Shown here: positions 7,464 to 15,977 of the stretch, piece by piece
Numbering within the stretch: the first letter of the stretch is position 1
Layout: each line of letters starts with the position of its first letter
NCBI RefSeq assembly: GCF_900102815.1
Contig: NZ_FNGF01000001.1
Location: 1,062,591-1,126,590 of the forward strand
From: Glycomyces sambucus
GTDB taxonomy: Bacteria; Actinomycetota; Actinomycetes; Mycobacteriales; Micromonosporaceae
Direction: 5' to 3'
Length of the DNA stretch: 64,000 nucleotides
The notes under the pieces: generated by a model
Told to the model about the DNA's origin: nothing
What the model saw: the letters and a program-made list of their open reading frames with translations, nothing else
Databases searched by the model: none
Translations under genes and position numbers: made by a program

Positions 7464-9932
7464 ATGAGCGACTGGACCGTCCCCGCCGACCGGCCCGACT
7501 ACGACGAGGCCGTCGAGGCCGCACTCGCGAAACTGGACCTGGAGACCAAGGCCGACCTGCTGGCCGGCATCGACATGTGGCGCACCCTCGCCGCCCCCGA
7601 CGCGGGGCTGCGCTCGATGACCGTCTCCGACGGGCCCATCGGCGTGCGCGGGCGCTTCTGGACCGCCGCCGACCCGTCACTGGCCCTGCCCAGCCCCACC
7701 GCCCAGGCCGCCTCGTGGGACCCGGCCCTGGTGCGCCGCATCGGGCACCTCCTCGCGGCCGAGGCCCGCCGCAAGGACGTCGACGTCCTCCTCGCCCCCA
7801 CCATCAACCTCCACCGCTCCCCGCTCGGCGGACGCCACTTCGAGGCGTTCAGCGAGGACCCGTACCTGACCGGGCGCATCGCCGAGGCGTACGTCGCCGG
7901 CGTGCAGGAGCGCGGCGTCGGCACCACCATGAAGCACTACGTCGCCAACGACGCCGAGACCGACCGGTTCACCGTCGACAACGTCATCGGCGAGCGGGCC
8001 CTGCGCGAGCTGTACCTGCGGCCCTTCGAGATGGTCGCCGCCGCGGTCAACCCCTGGGGCGTCATGACCGCGTACAACACCGTCAACGGCACCACCATGA
8101 CCGCGCACCGCGAGCTCATGGACGTCCTGCGCGGGGAGTTCGGCTTCGACGGGTTCAACGTCTCCGACTGGGGCGCCGCCCGCCACACCGTCGAAGGCGT
8201 CGAGGCCGGGCTCGACCTGGCCATGCCCGGGCCGTTCACCGTCTTCGGCGAGCACCTGGTCGCCGCCGTCCGCGACGGCCGCACCACCGAGGACGCCGTC
8301 GACGCCAACGTCCGCCGCATCCTCAGACTCGCCGCCCGCGTCGGCGCCCTCGACGGCGTCGAGGCCGCGGTCGGCGGCCGCATCGAAGGCGTCGCCGACC
8401 CCGACGGGCTCCTCCGCGAGATCGCCCGCCGCTCCGTCGTCCTCGCCAAGAACGACGTCCCCGCCGGCGACGAGACCCGCATCCTGCCGCTGCACCCCGA
8501 CGTCGTCAACCGCCTGGCCCTCATCGGCCCGGCCGCCCGCGACGCCCGCATCCTCGGCGGCGGCTCCGCCACCGTCTTCCCCCCGCACGTGGTCTCCCCC
8601 CTCGACGGCCTCCGCGCCCGCCTCGGCGACCGCGTCCACTACGCCCAGGGCGTCGACCTCTTCGAGCAGATCCTCGCCGCCGACCGCGGCTTCGAACTCA
8701 CCGTGCACCCCGTCAAGAAGGACGGCACCGCGCTCCCCGCCGAACCGCTCGCCAACGGCGACGTCAAGTGGATGGGGTACGTGCCCGGCGGCGTCACCGC
8801 CGACGAGTTCGACCACGCGCTCCTCGAAGGCCGCTACACCGCGACCAGGACCGGCGAGCACGTCTTCGGCACCCGCGGGTTCGGGCGCCACAAGCTCGTC
8901 ATCGGCGGCGAGACGGTCTTCGAGGGCGACCACGACTACGCCGGCGACGACCCCTTCGAGGCGTTCTTCGGCCCCGGCGTCGAACGGGTCCGCCTCCACC
9001 TCGACGAAGGCCAGGAGGTGGCGGTCAGCCACGAGTTCGCGCCGTTCGACTTCCCGCCCGGGTTCCCGCCCTCGGTCCTGTTCGGGCTCATGCACACCGA
9101 GCCCCGCCCCGACGAGGACACCCTGCTCCGCGAGGCCGTCGAGGCCGCCCGCGGCGCCGAGATCGCCGTGGTCGTCGTCTCCACCACGGCCCTCACCGAG
9201 TCCGAGGGCTTCGACCGCCCCGACCTGCGCCTCCCCGGACGCCAGGACGAACTCGTCGCGGCCGTCGCCGCCGCCAACCCCAACACCGTCGTCGTCGTCA
9301 ACACCGGCTCCCCGGTCGAGATGCCCTGGGCCGGCGACGTCGCCGGCATCCTCCTCACCTGGTTCCCCGGCCAGGAGGGCGGCAACGCCCTCGCCGAGGT
9401 CCTCCTGGGCGCCGAACCCGGCGGGCGCCTCACCACGACCTGGCCGAAGACCCTCGCCGACGCCCCGGTCACCGAGGTCGTCCCCACCGACGGCGTCCTC
9501 CGCTACGACGAGGGCGTCTTCATCGGCTACCGGGCCTGGCAGCGGCGCGGCACGGTCGAACCGGCCTTCTGGTTCGGCCACGGCCTGTCGTACACGACAT
9601 GGGCGTACGAGTCGATCGAAGCCGCCGCCGGTGCGGTGCGGATCAAGGTGCGGAACACCGGCGACGTGCGCGGCCGGGAAGTGGTCCAGCTCTACCTGGC
9701 CCCCGATGCGGCGGCCGACGTCCCGGGAGGCGTCGAGAGGCTCCGCCTCGCGGGCTTCGCCGCGGTGGAGGCGGATCCGGGCGAGGAGATCGAGGTCGTC
9801 ATCCCGATCGAGGAGCGGTCGTTCCAGTACTGGAACGAGGAGGAGCACGCCTGGGTGCGGGTGCCGGGGGCGTGGACGGCGAAGGCCGGGCGCAACGCGA
9901 ACGACCTCGGGCTGAGCGCCGAGGTCGGCTAG
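7464..9932 (+). CDS. Glycoside hydrolase family 3 beta-glucosidase with PA14 insert
   Basis: An 822-residue GH3 enzyme, without a signal peptide and therefore probably cytoplasmic. The N-terminal barrel contains the conserved substrate-binding KH pair (157-158) and the nucleophile motif FNVSDWGA, Asp235. The second domain carries TESEGFDR, the usual acid/base region. Between the two halves of the second domain (about residues 415-525) lies an insertion of beta-rich sequence (TRTGEHVFGTRGFGRHKLVI) typical of PA14 carbohydrate-binding domains. A C-terminal fibronectin-III-like domain follows (VRNTGDVRGREVVQLYL). An AGAGAAAGGAAGG leader precedes the ATG. It should split beta-linked gluco- or xylo-oligosaccharides brought in by the transporter upstream. 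Confidence 0.92.
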   Translation: MSDWTVPADRPDYDEAVEAALAKLDLETKADLLAGIDMWRTLAAPDAGLRSMTVSDGPIGVRGRFWTAADPSLALPSPTAQAASWDPALVRRIGHLLAAEARRKDVDVLLAPTINLHRSPLGGRHFEAFSEDPYLTGRIAEAYVAGVQERGVGTTMKHYVANDAETDRFTVDNVIGERALRELYLRPFEMVAAAVNPWGVMTAYNTVNGTTMTAHRELMDVLRGEFGFDGFNVSDWGAARHTVEGVEAGLDLAMPGPFTVFGEHLVAAVRDGRTTEDAVDANVRRILRLAARVGALDGVEAAVGGRIEGVADPDGLLREIARRSVVLAKNDVPAGDETRILPLHPDVVNRLALIGPAARDARILGGGSATVFPPHVVSPLDGLRARLGDRVHYAQGVDLFEQILAADRGFELTVHPVKKDGTALPAEPLANGDVKWMGYVPGGVTADEFDHALLEGRYTATRTGEHVFGTRGFGRHKLVIGGETVFEGDHDYAGDDPFEAFFGPGVERVRLHLDEGQEVAVSHEFAPFDFPPGFPPSVLFGLMHTEPRPDEDTLLREAVEAARGAEIAVVVVSTTALTESEGFDRPDLRLPGRQDELVAAVAAANPNTVVVVNTGSPVEMPWAGDVAGILLTWFPGQEGGNALAEVLLGAEPGGRLTTTWPKTLADAPVTEVVPTDGVLRYDEGVFIGYRAWQRRGTVEPAFWFGHGLSYTTWAYESIEAAAGAVRIKVRNTGDVRGREVVQLYLAPDAAADVPGGVERLRLAGFAAVEADPGEEIEVVIPIEERSFQYWNEEEHAWVRVPGAWTAKAGRNANDLGLSAEVG

Positions 9933-9953
9933 ACCCGACCGAATGAGGGATGG

Positions 9954-9988
9954 GGAGAGGGCCGGGACTTGGGATCCCGGCCCTCTCC
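9954..9988. terminator. Bidirectional hairpin between GH3 and YtxH-like genes
   Basis: A perfect 14-bp stem (9954-9967 with 9975-9988) with a 7-base loop sits between two convergent genes, so it can end transcripts from both sides. Confidence 0.75.
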
Positions 9989-10004
9989 GCGTCGGCTATG
10001 GAAT

Positions 10005-10337
10005 TCAGAAACCGGGTGCGTCGCCGCGCATGGCGCGGTCGTTGCGGGCCGGGGTGGTCACCCCGGCGGAGTCCCAGGGCTCGGCCTTCGGGGGCTCGTC
10101 GGCGCTGGTCGTGAAGTTCTCGATGATCTCACCGAACTTCGTGTCCTTGATCTTGTCCTGCGCCGCGTTCACCGCTTTTCCCGCCTGGTTGCGAACCGAC
10201 GACGCGACCTGCTGGACCTTGTCGTTGCCGGTCACCCGGCGCGTGTAGTCCACGATCTGGTCGTACCGCTCCCGGCCGGCCTTCGCCCCCAGGACGTACC
10301 CGACCGCGAAGCCCGCTACGAGATACCACTTCCGCAT
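10005..10337 (-). CDS. YtxH-like small membrane-associated protein
   Basis: A 110-residue protein beginning MRKWYLVAGFAVGYVLGAKA: a short glycine-containing hydrophobic segment followed by GRERYDQI and a charged amphipathic helix. This is the layout of the small actinomycete proteins usually annotated YtxH-like, which are thought to be membrane-tethered and stress-linked, without an established molecular role. The start is fixed by GGGGAGG seven bases upstream of the ATG at 10337; the open frame continues to 10571 but that part overlaps the tRNA. The C-terminal half is polar and probably disordered. Confidence 0.8.
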   Translation of the reverse strand: MRKWYLVAGFAVGYVLGAKAGRERYDQIVDYTRRVTGNDKVQQVASSVRNQAGKAVNAAQDKIKDTKFGEIIENFTTSADEPPKAEPWDSAGVTTPARNDRAMRGDAPGF

Positions 10338-10564
10338 GTTTGCCTCCCCCGGCCGACCCTCGGGCCGGACGCTGCCTTCGTCGACTGTGCGTCCCCGCAC
10401 ACAGCGGCCATTCTGCCGCATCCAGGGGTGCCCCGCCGGTCCAAGCGCGAAACGCGCCGCCCGATTCCTCCCGTCCCGGGGCCCGCGCCACACCCACCCC
10501 GGTGGCACCCGCCCCCGCCGCTCCTGTAATCTCGTATCCGGTTCGCCGCACGGCAGAACACCAT

Positions 10565-10637
10565 TCCCCAATAGCTCAATTGGCAGAGCAGCCGACTGTT
10601 AATCGGCAGGTTCTTGGTTCGAGTCCAAGTTGGGGAG
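10565..10637 (+). tRNA. tRNA-Asn (anticodon GUU)
   Basis: A 73-base cloverleaf. The acceptor stem TCCCCAA pairs with TTGGGGA, discriminator base G. The D-loop region is TAGCTCAATTGGCAGAGCA, and the anticodon stem GCCGA/TCGGC encloses the loop CTGTTAA with anticodon GTT at 10598-10600. The T-arm contains GGTTCGAGTCC. CCA is not encoded. A strong terminator follows ten bases later. Confidence 0.97.
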
Positions 10638-10646
10638 CAGACAGAG

Positions 10647-10674
10647 AAAGGCCGGTCGTTACGACCGGCCTTTT
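10647..10674. terminator. Bidirectional terminator after tRNA-Asn
   Basis: AAAGGCCGGTCG pairs with CGACCGGCCTTTT around a TTA loop: a 9-bp GC stem plus A/T flanks. It follows tRNA-Asn and, read on the other strand, follows the epoxide hydrolase gene eight bases away. Confidence 0.85.
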
Positions 10675-10681
10675 CGCGTTG

Positions 10682-11767
10682 TCAGCGGAGGGTGTCGAAG
10701 AAGGCCGCGATGTCGGCGGTGATCTCGGCCGGGATGGCGTGGTGGAGGTAGTGGGAGTCCTGTTCGTAGACGTTCCAGGAGCGGATGTCGGCGTGGTCGC
10801 GCTGGGCGAAGTTGCGGATGCCGTGGAAGTCGCCTGAGGCGCCGGCGAGGGCGAGGGGGGTCGTGGTCGGTTCGGTGGCGGGCTCGGCCTGGGCGTTCTC
10901 GTAGTAGAGGCGGGTCGAGGAGCCGGCGGTGCCGGTGAACCAGTAGATCGCGACGTTGGTGAGCACGAAGTCGTCGTCCACGGTCTCGTCGAGGAGCTGC
11001 GCGTTCCACCCGAGGAGGCCGGCGGGCGAGTCCGTGAGCGCGTGCGCGAGGGTCTGCGGCTGCTGGGAGTGCAGGGTGTTGAACGCGGACTTGTGCTTCA
11101 TGAAGTGGTCGAGGGTCTCCAGGGTCGCGTAGTCCCGGGGCTCCAGGCCCTCGAACTCGGCGGGGTCGCCGCTGGGGAAGGAGAAGACCTGGGTGACGTG
11201 GACGCCGGCCACGTGGTCGGGGTCGGTGCGGCCGAGCTCCGGGGAGATCATCGACCCGGCGTCGTTGCCGACCGCGCCGTAGCGCGTGTAGCCGAGGCGG
11301 GCCATGAGTTCGGCCCAGGCGCGGGCGACGCGCCCGTTGTCCCAGCCGGCCTCCGCGGTCGGGCCGGAGAACCCGAAGCCGGGGATCGAGGGGATGACCA
11401 AGTGGAAGCCCGCGGCGGTGAGCGGTTCGACGACGTCGAGGAACTCGGCCACGGAGCCGGGCCAGCCGTGGGTGAGGATGAGCGGGAACGCGTCCTCGCG
11501 CTCGGACCGGGCGTGGATGAAATGGACGTTCTGCCCGTCGATCTCGGTGGTGAACTGCGGGTGCGCGTTCAGGCGGGCCTCCCAGGCGCGCCAGTCGTAG
11601 CCGTCGCGCCAGTACTCGACGAGGTGGCGCACGCGGTCGGTGCTGACGCCGTAGGAACCGGGGATCTGGTCGGCGAAGCGGACCCGCGACAGGCGCTCCT
11701 GGAGGTCCTTCAGGTCGGCGTCGGCGATGTCGACGGTGAACCGTTCGATGCGGTGCTCGTTGCTCAT
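10682..11767 (-). CDS. Epoxide hydrolase-like alpha/beta hydrolase
   Basis: A 361-residue protein with the N-terminal epoxide-hydrolase helical cap region (the EHN segment, about residues 8-110) followed by an alpha/beta-hydrolase core. The oxyanion motif HGWPGS is at 100-105, the nucleophile elbow VGNDAGS gives Asp169, and the C-terminal YEQDSHYLHH holds the catalytic His. The Asp nucleophile, rather than Ser, marks it as epoxide hydrolase-like: water is added to an epoxide through an alkyl-enzyme ester. ATG at 11767 is chosen, as the upstream extension is not protein-like. A LysR gene lies 75 bases upstream on the same strand and may regulate or be cotranscribed with it. Confidence 0.87.
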   Translation of the reverse strand: MSNEHRIERFTVDIADADLKDLQERLSRVRFADQIPGSYGVSTDRVRHLVEYWRDGYDWRAWEARLNAHPQFTTEIDGQNVHFIHARSEREDAFPLILTHGWPGSVAEFLDVVEPLTAAGFHLVIPSIPGFGFSGPTAEAGWDNGRVARAWAELMARLGYTRYGAVGNDAGSMISPELGRTDPDHVAGVHVTQVFSFPSGDPAEFEGLEPRDYATLETLDHFMKHKSAFNTLHSQQPQTLAHALTDSPAGLLGWNAQLLDETVDDDFVLTNVAIYWFTGTAGSSTRLYYENAQAEPATEPTTTPLALAGASGDFHGIRNFAQRDHADIRSWNVYEQDSHYLHHAIPAEITADIAAFFDTLR

Positions 11768-11842
11768 ACCTCTATGATTTAGCAGGTCGTGGGCATGATC
11801 AAGGTCGAAACGCAGCACGCGCGTGCTGCGGGGCAACACGAT

Positions 11843-12769
11843 CTAGGCGAGCCAGCCCGCGCCCCGGGCGAAGTCGGCGGCCACATCGGCGAACGCCTGC
11901 ACGAGGGGGCTGCGCGAGGACCGCGGCCACACCAGGCGCACCGGCATCGGCGGCAGGCCGATGAGCGGCAGCACCACGACGCCGGGCCGGTGGTACGAGT
12001 CGAGGAGCGACGCGAAGGTGAGGTGCGCGAGCTGCTGCTCGGCGACGAGGCGGAGCACGTCCTCGATGTACTCGGCGGTGACGCGGCGCAGCCGCAGCTC
12101 GCGGCCCCCGGGCGTGGCGCGCGGCGTCCACGCGCCGCCGTACCACTGCGGCAGTTGGGGATAGACCACCTCGTGGGCGGCGAGGTCTTCGATGTCGACG
12201 ACGGCGCGTTCGGCGAGCGGGTGGTCGACGCCGAGCATCACCGCGCGGCGGACGTGCTGGACGGCCGGACCGATCGCCAGGTCGGCCTCGGGCGCGGTCT
12301 CGACGGGCATCCAGGTGGCGAACACGTCGACCGGCCATGAGGGGCGGTCGCCTTCGAGCCAGTGGAACAGGTCGGTGGTGGGGGCCGCGTACTGCACGAC
12401 CCGCGCCTGCGGGTACGCCTGCTCGAACGCCTGGACCAGCGCGGGCGCCAGCTTCTCGGGGAGCGTGGTCGCGAAGCCGACCCGGACGACCTTCCCCGCG
12501 GGGTCGGCCGCGTCGCGGACCTCGGCCAGCGCCCGCTCGATCCGCACGTACGCGGCGCGGAACTCGGCGAACAGGTGCTCGCCCGCGCGGGTGAGGCGCA
12601 CGGTGCGGCTGGTGCGCTCGAACAGGGCGGCCCCGGCGCGGCGTTCGAGGGTGCGGATCAGCGCGCTCACCCTGGAGGTCGACAGCGAGAGCCGCTCGGC
12701 GGCGCGACCGAAGTGCAGCTCCTCCGCGACGGTGAGGAACGCTTCGATCTCTCGCATCTCCAGGTTCAC
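11843..12769 (-). CDS. LysR-family transcriptional regulator
   Basis: A 308-residue LysR regulator. The N-terminal winged helix-turn-helix is clear (FLTVAEELHFGRAAERLSLS followed by RVSALIRTLERRAGAALF, then TRAGEHLF), and the rest is the two-lobe periplasmic-binding-protein-like effector domain. Starts at Met1 or Met5 are both possible. It sits directly upstream of the epoxide hydrolase on the same strand and downstream of the flavoprotein oxidoreductase; since LysR proteins most often control neighbouring genes, either is a candidate target. No clear T-N11-A box could be singled out. Confidence 0.88.
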   Translation of the reverse strand: MNLEMREIEAFLTVAEELHFGRAAERLSLSTSRVSALIRTLERRAGAALFERTSRTVRLTRAGEHLFAEFRAAYVRIERALAEVRDAADPAGKVVRVGFATTLPEKLAPALVQAFEQAYPQARVVQYAAPTTDLFHWLEGDRPSWPVDVFATWMPVETAPEADLAIGPAVQHVRRAVMLGVDHPLAERAVVDIEDLAAHEVVYPQLPQWYGGAWTPRATPGGRELRLRRVTAEYIEDVLRLVAEQQLAHLTFASLLDSYHRPGVVVLPLIGLPPMPVRLVWPRSSRSPLVQAFADVAADFARGAGWLA

Positions 12770-12890
12770 GTCGGCAGTATGAGCGCGCCCGGGCCGGCGC
12801 GCGGAGTTCCCGAACGCAACCGAACACCGCCGGACTCCGAAGTCGCGGGTCCGGCGTCAGGGAAACGATGCCGTCAGAAGAACGGTGCCG

Positions 12891-14243
12891 TCACAGGCGC
12901 GAGAGCGCGTCCTCCACGGCGCGGTGGAACGTCGGGTAGGCGTAGATCATGCGGCGCAGGTTCGCGATCGGGGTCCGCTCGTGGACGGCGAGGGTGAGCA
13001 TCGACAGGACCTCGCCGCCCGTGGGGCCCGCGGAGGTCGCGCCGACGAGGACGCCCTTGTCGGTGTCGGCGACGAGCTTGATGAAGCCCTCGTTGCCGGT
13101 CTTGTGGATCCACCCGCGCGAGGAGCTGGGGATCTCCGAGACGGAGGTCGCCACGTTCAGGCCCTGGTCGCGGGCCTGCTGCTCCGTGAGGCCGACGGCG
13201 CCGACCTCGGGGTCGGTGAAGGTCACGCGCGGCACGGCGTGGTACTCCGCGCCCGCGTTGTCCTTGCCGAGGACGTGGTCGGCGACGATCGCGGCCTGGT
13301 ACATCGACATGTGTGTGAACGCGCCCTTGCCGACGATGTCGCCGATCGCGTAGACGCCGTCGGCGACGCGCAGGTGCTCGTCGGCGTCGAGGGAGCGCCC
13401 GCTCGCGTCGACGCCGACGGTGTCGAGGCCGAGGTCGCGGATGTTGGGCCTGCGGCCGGTGGCGACGAGGAGGCGGTCGGCCTCGACGGTCACGGTGCCG
13501 GCGGTGACGGCGAAGCGGCCGTCCTCGTGCGAGACGGACTCGACGGACGCTCCGGTGTGGACGGCGATGCCCTCCTCCCGGAAGACCTTCTCCACCAGCT
13601 CGCCCGATTCGGGCTCCTCGAGGGCGAGGAGGCGGTCGGCGGCCTCGAACACGGTCACGTGGGTGCCGAAGCGCGAGAACGCCTGCGCCATCTCCAGGCC
13701 GATCGCGCCGCCGCCCAGGACGATGAGCGAGTCGGGGGCCTCCGTGGCGGCGACGGCGTCGCGGTTGGTCCAGAAGGGGGTGTCCGCGAGCCCGGTGATG
13801 GGCGGGACGGCCGGCTCGGTGCCGGTGTTGAGGATGATGGCCTTGGCGACGGTGAATTCCCGGTCGCCGACGCGGACCGCGCCGGGGCCGGTGATGACGG
13901 CCTCCCCGCGGACGAGGCGCCCGCCGGCGTCGGTGAAGCGGTCGGCCGCGACCTGGTCGTCCCAGTCGTCGGTGGCCTCGCCGCGGATGCGCTGGGCGAC
14001 GGGGGCGAAGTCGGGGGTGACCTCGGCGGTGCCGGCGAGGTCGGCGACGCGGCGGGCCTCGGCGAGCGCGTCGGAGCCGCGGACCATCATCTTGGTGGGG
14101 ATGCACCCGTAGTAGGGGCATTCGCCGCCGACGAGGCGGCGTTCGACGCCGACGACGACGAGTCCGGCGCGGGCGAGTTCGGCGGCGGCCGACTCGCCTC
14201 CGGGACCCATGCCGACCACGACGACGTCCACTTGCTCGGCCAT
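12891..14243 (-). CDS. FAD/NAD(P)-dependent disulfide oxidoreductase (Lpd/MerA-like)
   Basis: A 450-residue class I pyridine-nucleotide disulfide reductase. The FAD-binding loop VVVGMGPGGESAA is at the N-terminus, the redox-active pair is CPYYGC (Cys42 and Cys47) in the motif GGECPYYGCIPTK, the NAD(P) loop is IVLGGGAIGLE, and YAIGDIVGKGAFTHM is the second FAD motif. A C-terminal dimerisation domain follows. In lipoamide dehydrogenases and glutathione reductases the C-terminus carries a His-x-x-x-x-Glu dyad in an HPT motif; here the text reads AYPTFHRAVEDAL, with Tyr in place of that His, so lipoamide is unlikely to be the substrate. ATG at 14243 has GAGAGGAG upstream; a much longer open frame exists but runs through the divergent ABC gene. 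Confidence 0.88.
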   Translation of the reverse strand: MAEQVDVVVVGMGPGGESAAAELARAGLVVVGVERRLVGGECPYYGCIPTKMMVRGSDALAEARRVADLAGTAEVTPDFAPVAQRIRGEATDDWDDQVAADRFTDAGGRLVRGEAVITGPGAVRVGDREFTVAKAIILNTGTEPAVPPITGLADTPFWTNRDAVAATEAPDSLIVLGGGAIGLEMAQAFSRFGTHVTVFEAADRLLALEEPESGELVEKVFREEGIAVHTGASVESVSHEDGRFAVTAGTVTVEADRLLVATGRRPNIRDLGLDTVGVDASGRSLDADEHLRVADGVYAIGDIVGKGAFTHMSMYQAAIVADHVLGKDNAGAEYHAVPRVTFTDPEVGAVGLTEQQARDQGLNVATSVSEIPSSSRGWIHKTGNEGFIKLVADTDKGVLVGATSAGPTGGEVLSMLTLAVHERTPIANLRRMIYAYPTFHRAVEDALSRL

Positions 14244-14480
14244 TTCCGGCTCCTCTCGTCCGTGTTCGGGCCCAACCATACCGGTGTGCGCGGGCACGGG
14301 TGCCGCGCTTGCGCCACGGCCCGGTTTTTCCGAATCGTAAGGTTCGAGGAGGCGTGGAGGAGGCGCGGATCGGGTAGTGTCGCGTGAGCGCCGGGCCCGA
14401 TCGCCGGCGAATGCCTGGCCGACCGGGCGATGTGCGGACGGCGGCCGAGGCCCGCGCCCGTCCGCGCACAGAGGAGCCCG

Positions 14481-15302
14481 ATGATCGAGTTCCGCAACGT
14501 CACCAAGCGGTTCCCGGACGGGACGGTGGCCGTCGACTCGTTCGACCTCGTCATCCCCTCCCGCAAGACCACCGTGTTCGTCGGGTCCTCGGGCTGCGGC
14601 AAGACCACGCTGCTGCGCATGATCAACCGCATGGTCGAGCCCACGTCGGGCACGGTGGAGATCGACGGCGAGGACGTGGCCGCGAAGCAGGCGGTCGCGC
14701 TGCGGCGCAGCATCGGCTACGTCATGCAGAACAGCGGCCTCATGCCGCACTTCACCGTCGCCGAGAACATCGCCACGGTGCCGCGCCTCAACGGCGGCAC
14801 CCGCCGCGCCGCGAAGGCGCGGGCCCTGGAGCTCATGGACGTCGTCGGTCTGGAGGCCTCGATGGCCGACCGGTACCCCAGCCAGCTCTCCGGCGGCCAG
14901 CAGCAGCGCGTGGGCGTCGCCCGCGGGCTCGCCGCCGACCCGAACATCCTGCTCATGGACGAGCCGTTCGGGGCCGTCGACCCGATCGTGCGCGCCGAGC
15001 TCCAGCGCGAGCTCATCCGGCTCCAGCAGGAGCTGGACAAGACGGTCGTGTTCGTCACGCACGACATCGACGAGGCGTTCCTCCTCGGCGACCAGGTCGT
15101 GATCCTCGCCGCGGGCGCCCAGCGCCTCCAGGTCGGCAGCCCCAGCGAGATCACCGAGCGGCCCGCGGACGACTTCGTGGCCGCGTTCATCGGCGCCGAG
15201 CGCGGCAAGCGGGCGCTGAGCGTCAAGCAGACCCCGAACGGGCCGGTGCTCGTCGACGCGGAGGGCCGCACCCAGGGCGTCCTGGTGGAAGGCGGCGCCT
15301 AG
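14481..15302 (+). CDS. Glycine betaine/choline ABC importer, ATPase
   Basis: First gene of an OpuC-type importer. The 273-residue ATPase shows the Walker A GSSGCGKTT (35-43), the Q-loop (YVMQNSGLMPHFTV), the signature LSGGQQQR, Walker B ILLMDEP and the switch His in VTHDIDE. The VMQNSGLMPHFTVAENI wording is characteristic of the quaternary-amine (osmoprotectant) subfamily. It lacks the C-terminal CBS domains that some OpuA/OpuC ATPases use to sense ionic strength; only a short tail follows the nucleotide-binding domain. ATG with GAGGAG upstream; the next gene starts directly after its TAG stop, so all four genes form an operon. Confidence 0.92.
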   Translation: MIEFRNVTKRFPDGTVAVDSFDLVIPSRKTTVFVGSSGCGKTTLLRMINRMVEPTSGTVEIDGEDVAAKQAVALRRSIGYVMQNSGLMPHFTVAENIATVPRLNGGTRRAAKARALELMDVVGLEASMADRYPSQLSGGQQQRVGVARGLAADPNILLMDEPFGAVDPIVRAELQRELIRLQQELDKTVVFVTHDIDEAFLLGDQVVILAAGAQRLQVGSPSEITERPADDFVAAFIGAERGKRALSVKQTPNGPVLVDAEGRTQGVLVEGGA

Positions 15303-15977
15303 ATGGACTGGGTGTCCGACAACCTCGACCTCATCGGCTCCCTGACGCTCGACCACCTGCGGCAGAGCGTCATCGCGATCGTCGCCGGGTTCCTGCTGTC
15401 GCTGCCGCTGGGCTGGGTGGCGTGGCGGTACCGGCTGCTGCGCGGGTGGGTCATCACGGTGACCGGGCTGCTGTACACGATCCCGTCGCTCGCGCTCCTG
15501 ATGATCCTGCCGGTGGTCGCGGGCTATCCGGCCACGAGCGAGACCAACCTGGTGATCGCCCTGACGATCTACGCCATCGCGATCATGGTCCGCGCCGTCA
15601 CCGACGGCCTCGACTCGGTCGACCCGGCGGTGCGGCGCTCGGCGACCGCCGTCGGCTACGGCGACGCGCGCCGGTTCTGGGCCGTGGACCTGCCGCTGGC
15701 CGGGCCGGTGATCCTCGCGGGCCTGCGGGTGACCGCGGTCAGCACGATCTCGCTCGCCACCGTCGGGATCCTGGTGGGCGTCACCAACCTCGGGTACCTG
15801 TTCACCAACGGCCTCCAGCGGCGCATCACCGCCGAGGTGCTGGCCGGGATCGTCGCGGTCGCGCTCATCGCGCTGCTCATCGACCTGCTGCTCATGCTCG
15901 CGGGCCGCCGGCTCATGCCGTGGGTGCGCGGCAGGACGCCGGCCCGGCGCTCGGCCGCCCTGGAGGCCGCCGCATGA
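15303..15977 (+). CDS. Glycine betaine/choline ABC importer, permease 1
   Basis: A 224-residue permease with five to six membrane helices and the binding-protein-dependent transport EAA loop (VDPAVRRSATAVGYGDARRFW then VDLPLAGPVILAG). The TIPSLALLMIL segment is typical of OpuCB/OpuCD-type osmolyte permeases. It starts at the base after the ATPase stop and ends in an ATGA overlap with the second permease, so translation is coupled. It should form the membrane channel as a heterodimer with the next gene product. Confidence 0.9.
   Translation: MDWVSDNLDLIGSLTLDHLRQSVIAIVAGFLLSLPLGWVAWRYRLLRGWVITVTGLLYTIPSLALLMILPVVAGYPATSETNLVIALTIYAIAIMVRAVTDGLDSVDPAVRRSATAVGYGDARRFWAVDLPLAGPVILAGLRVTAVSTISLATVGILVGVTNLGYLFTNGLQRRITAEVLAGIVAVALIALLIDLLLMLAGRRLMPWVRGRTPARRSAALEAAA

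Noticed and set aside
6038..9946. A 1302-residue open frame covering the MFS and GH3 genes
   Set aside because: It is a shadow of the two real genes in another frame: nearly all Arg, Pro, Gly and Ala, no domains, and third-position bias matching the other frame.
12891..15356. 821-residue version of the disulfide reductase
   Set aside because: The extra N-terminal 370 residues are antisense to the ABC ATPase and lack any fold; the ATG at 14243 has a proper ribosome binding site and starts at the FAD motif.
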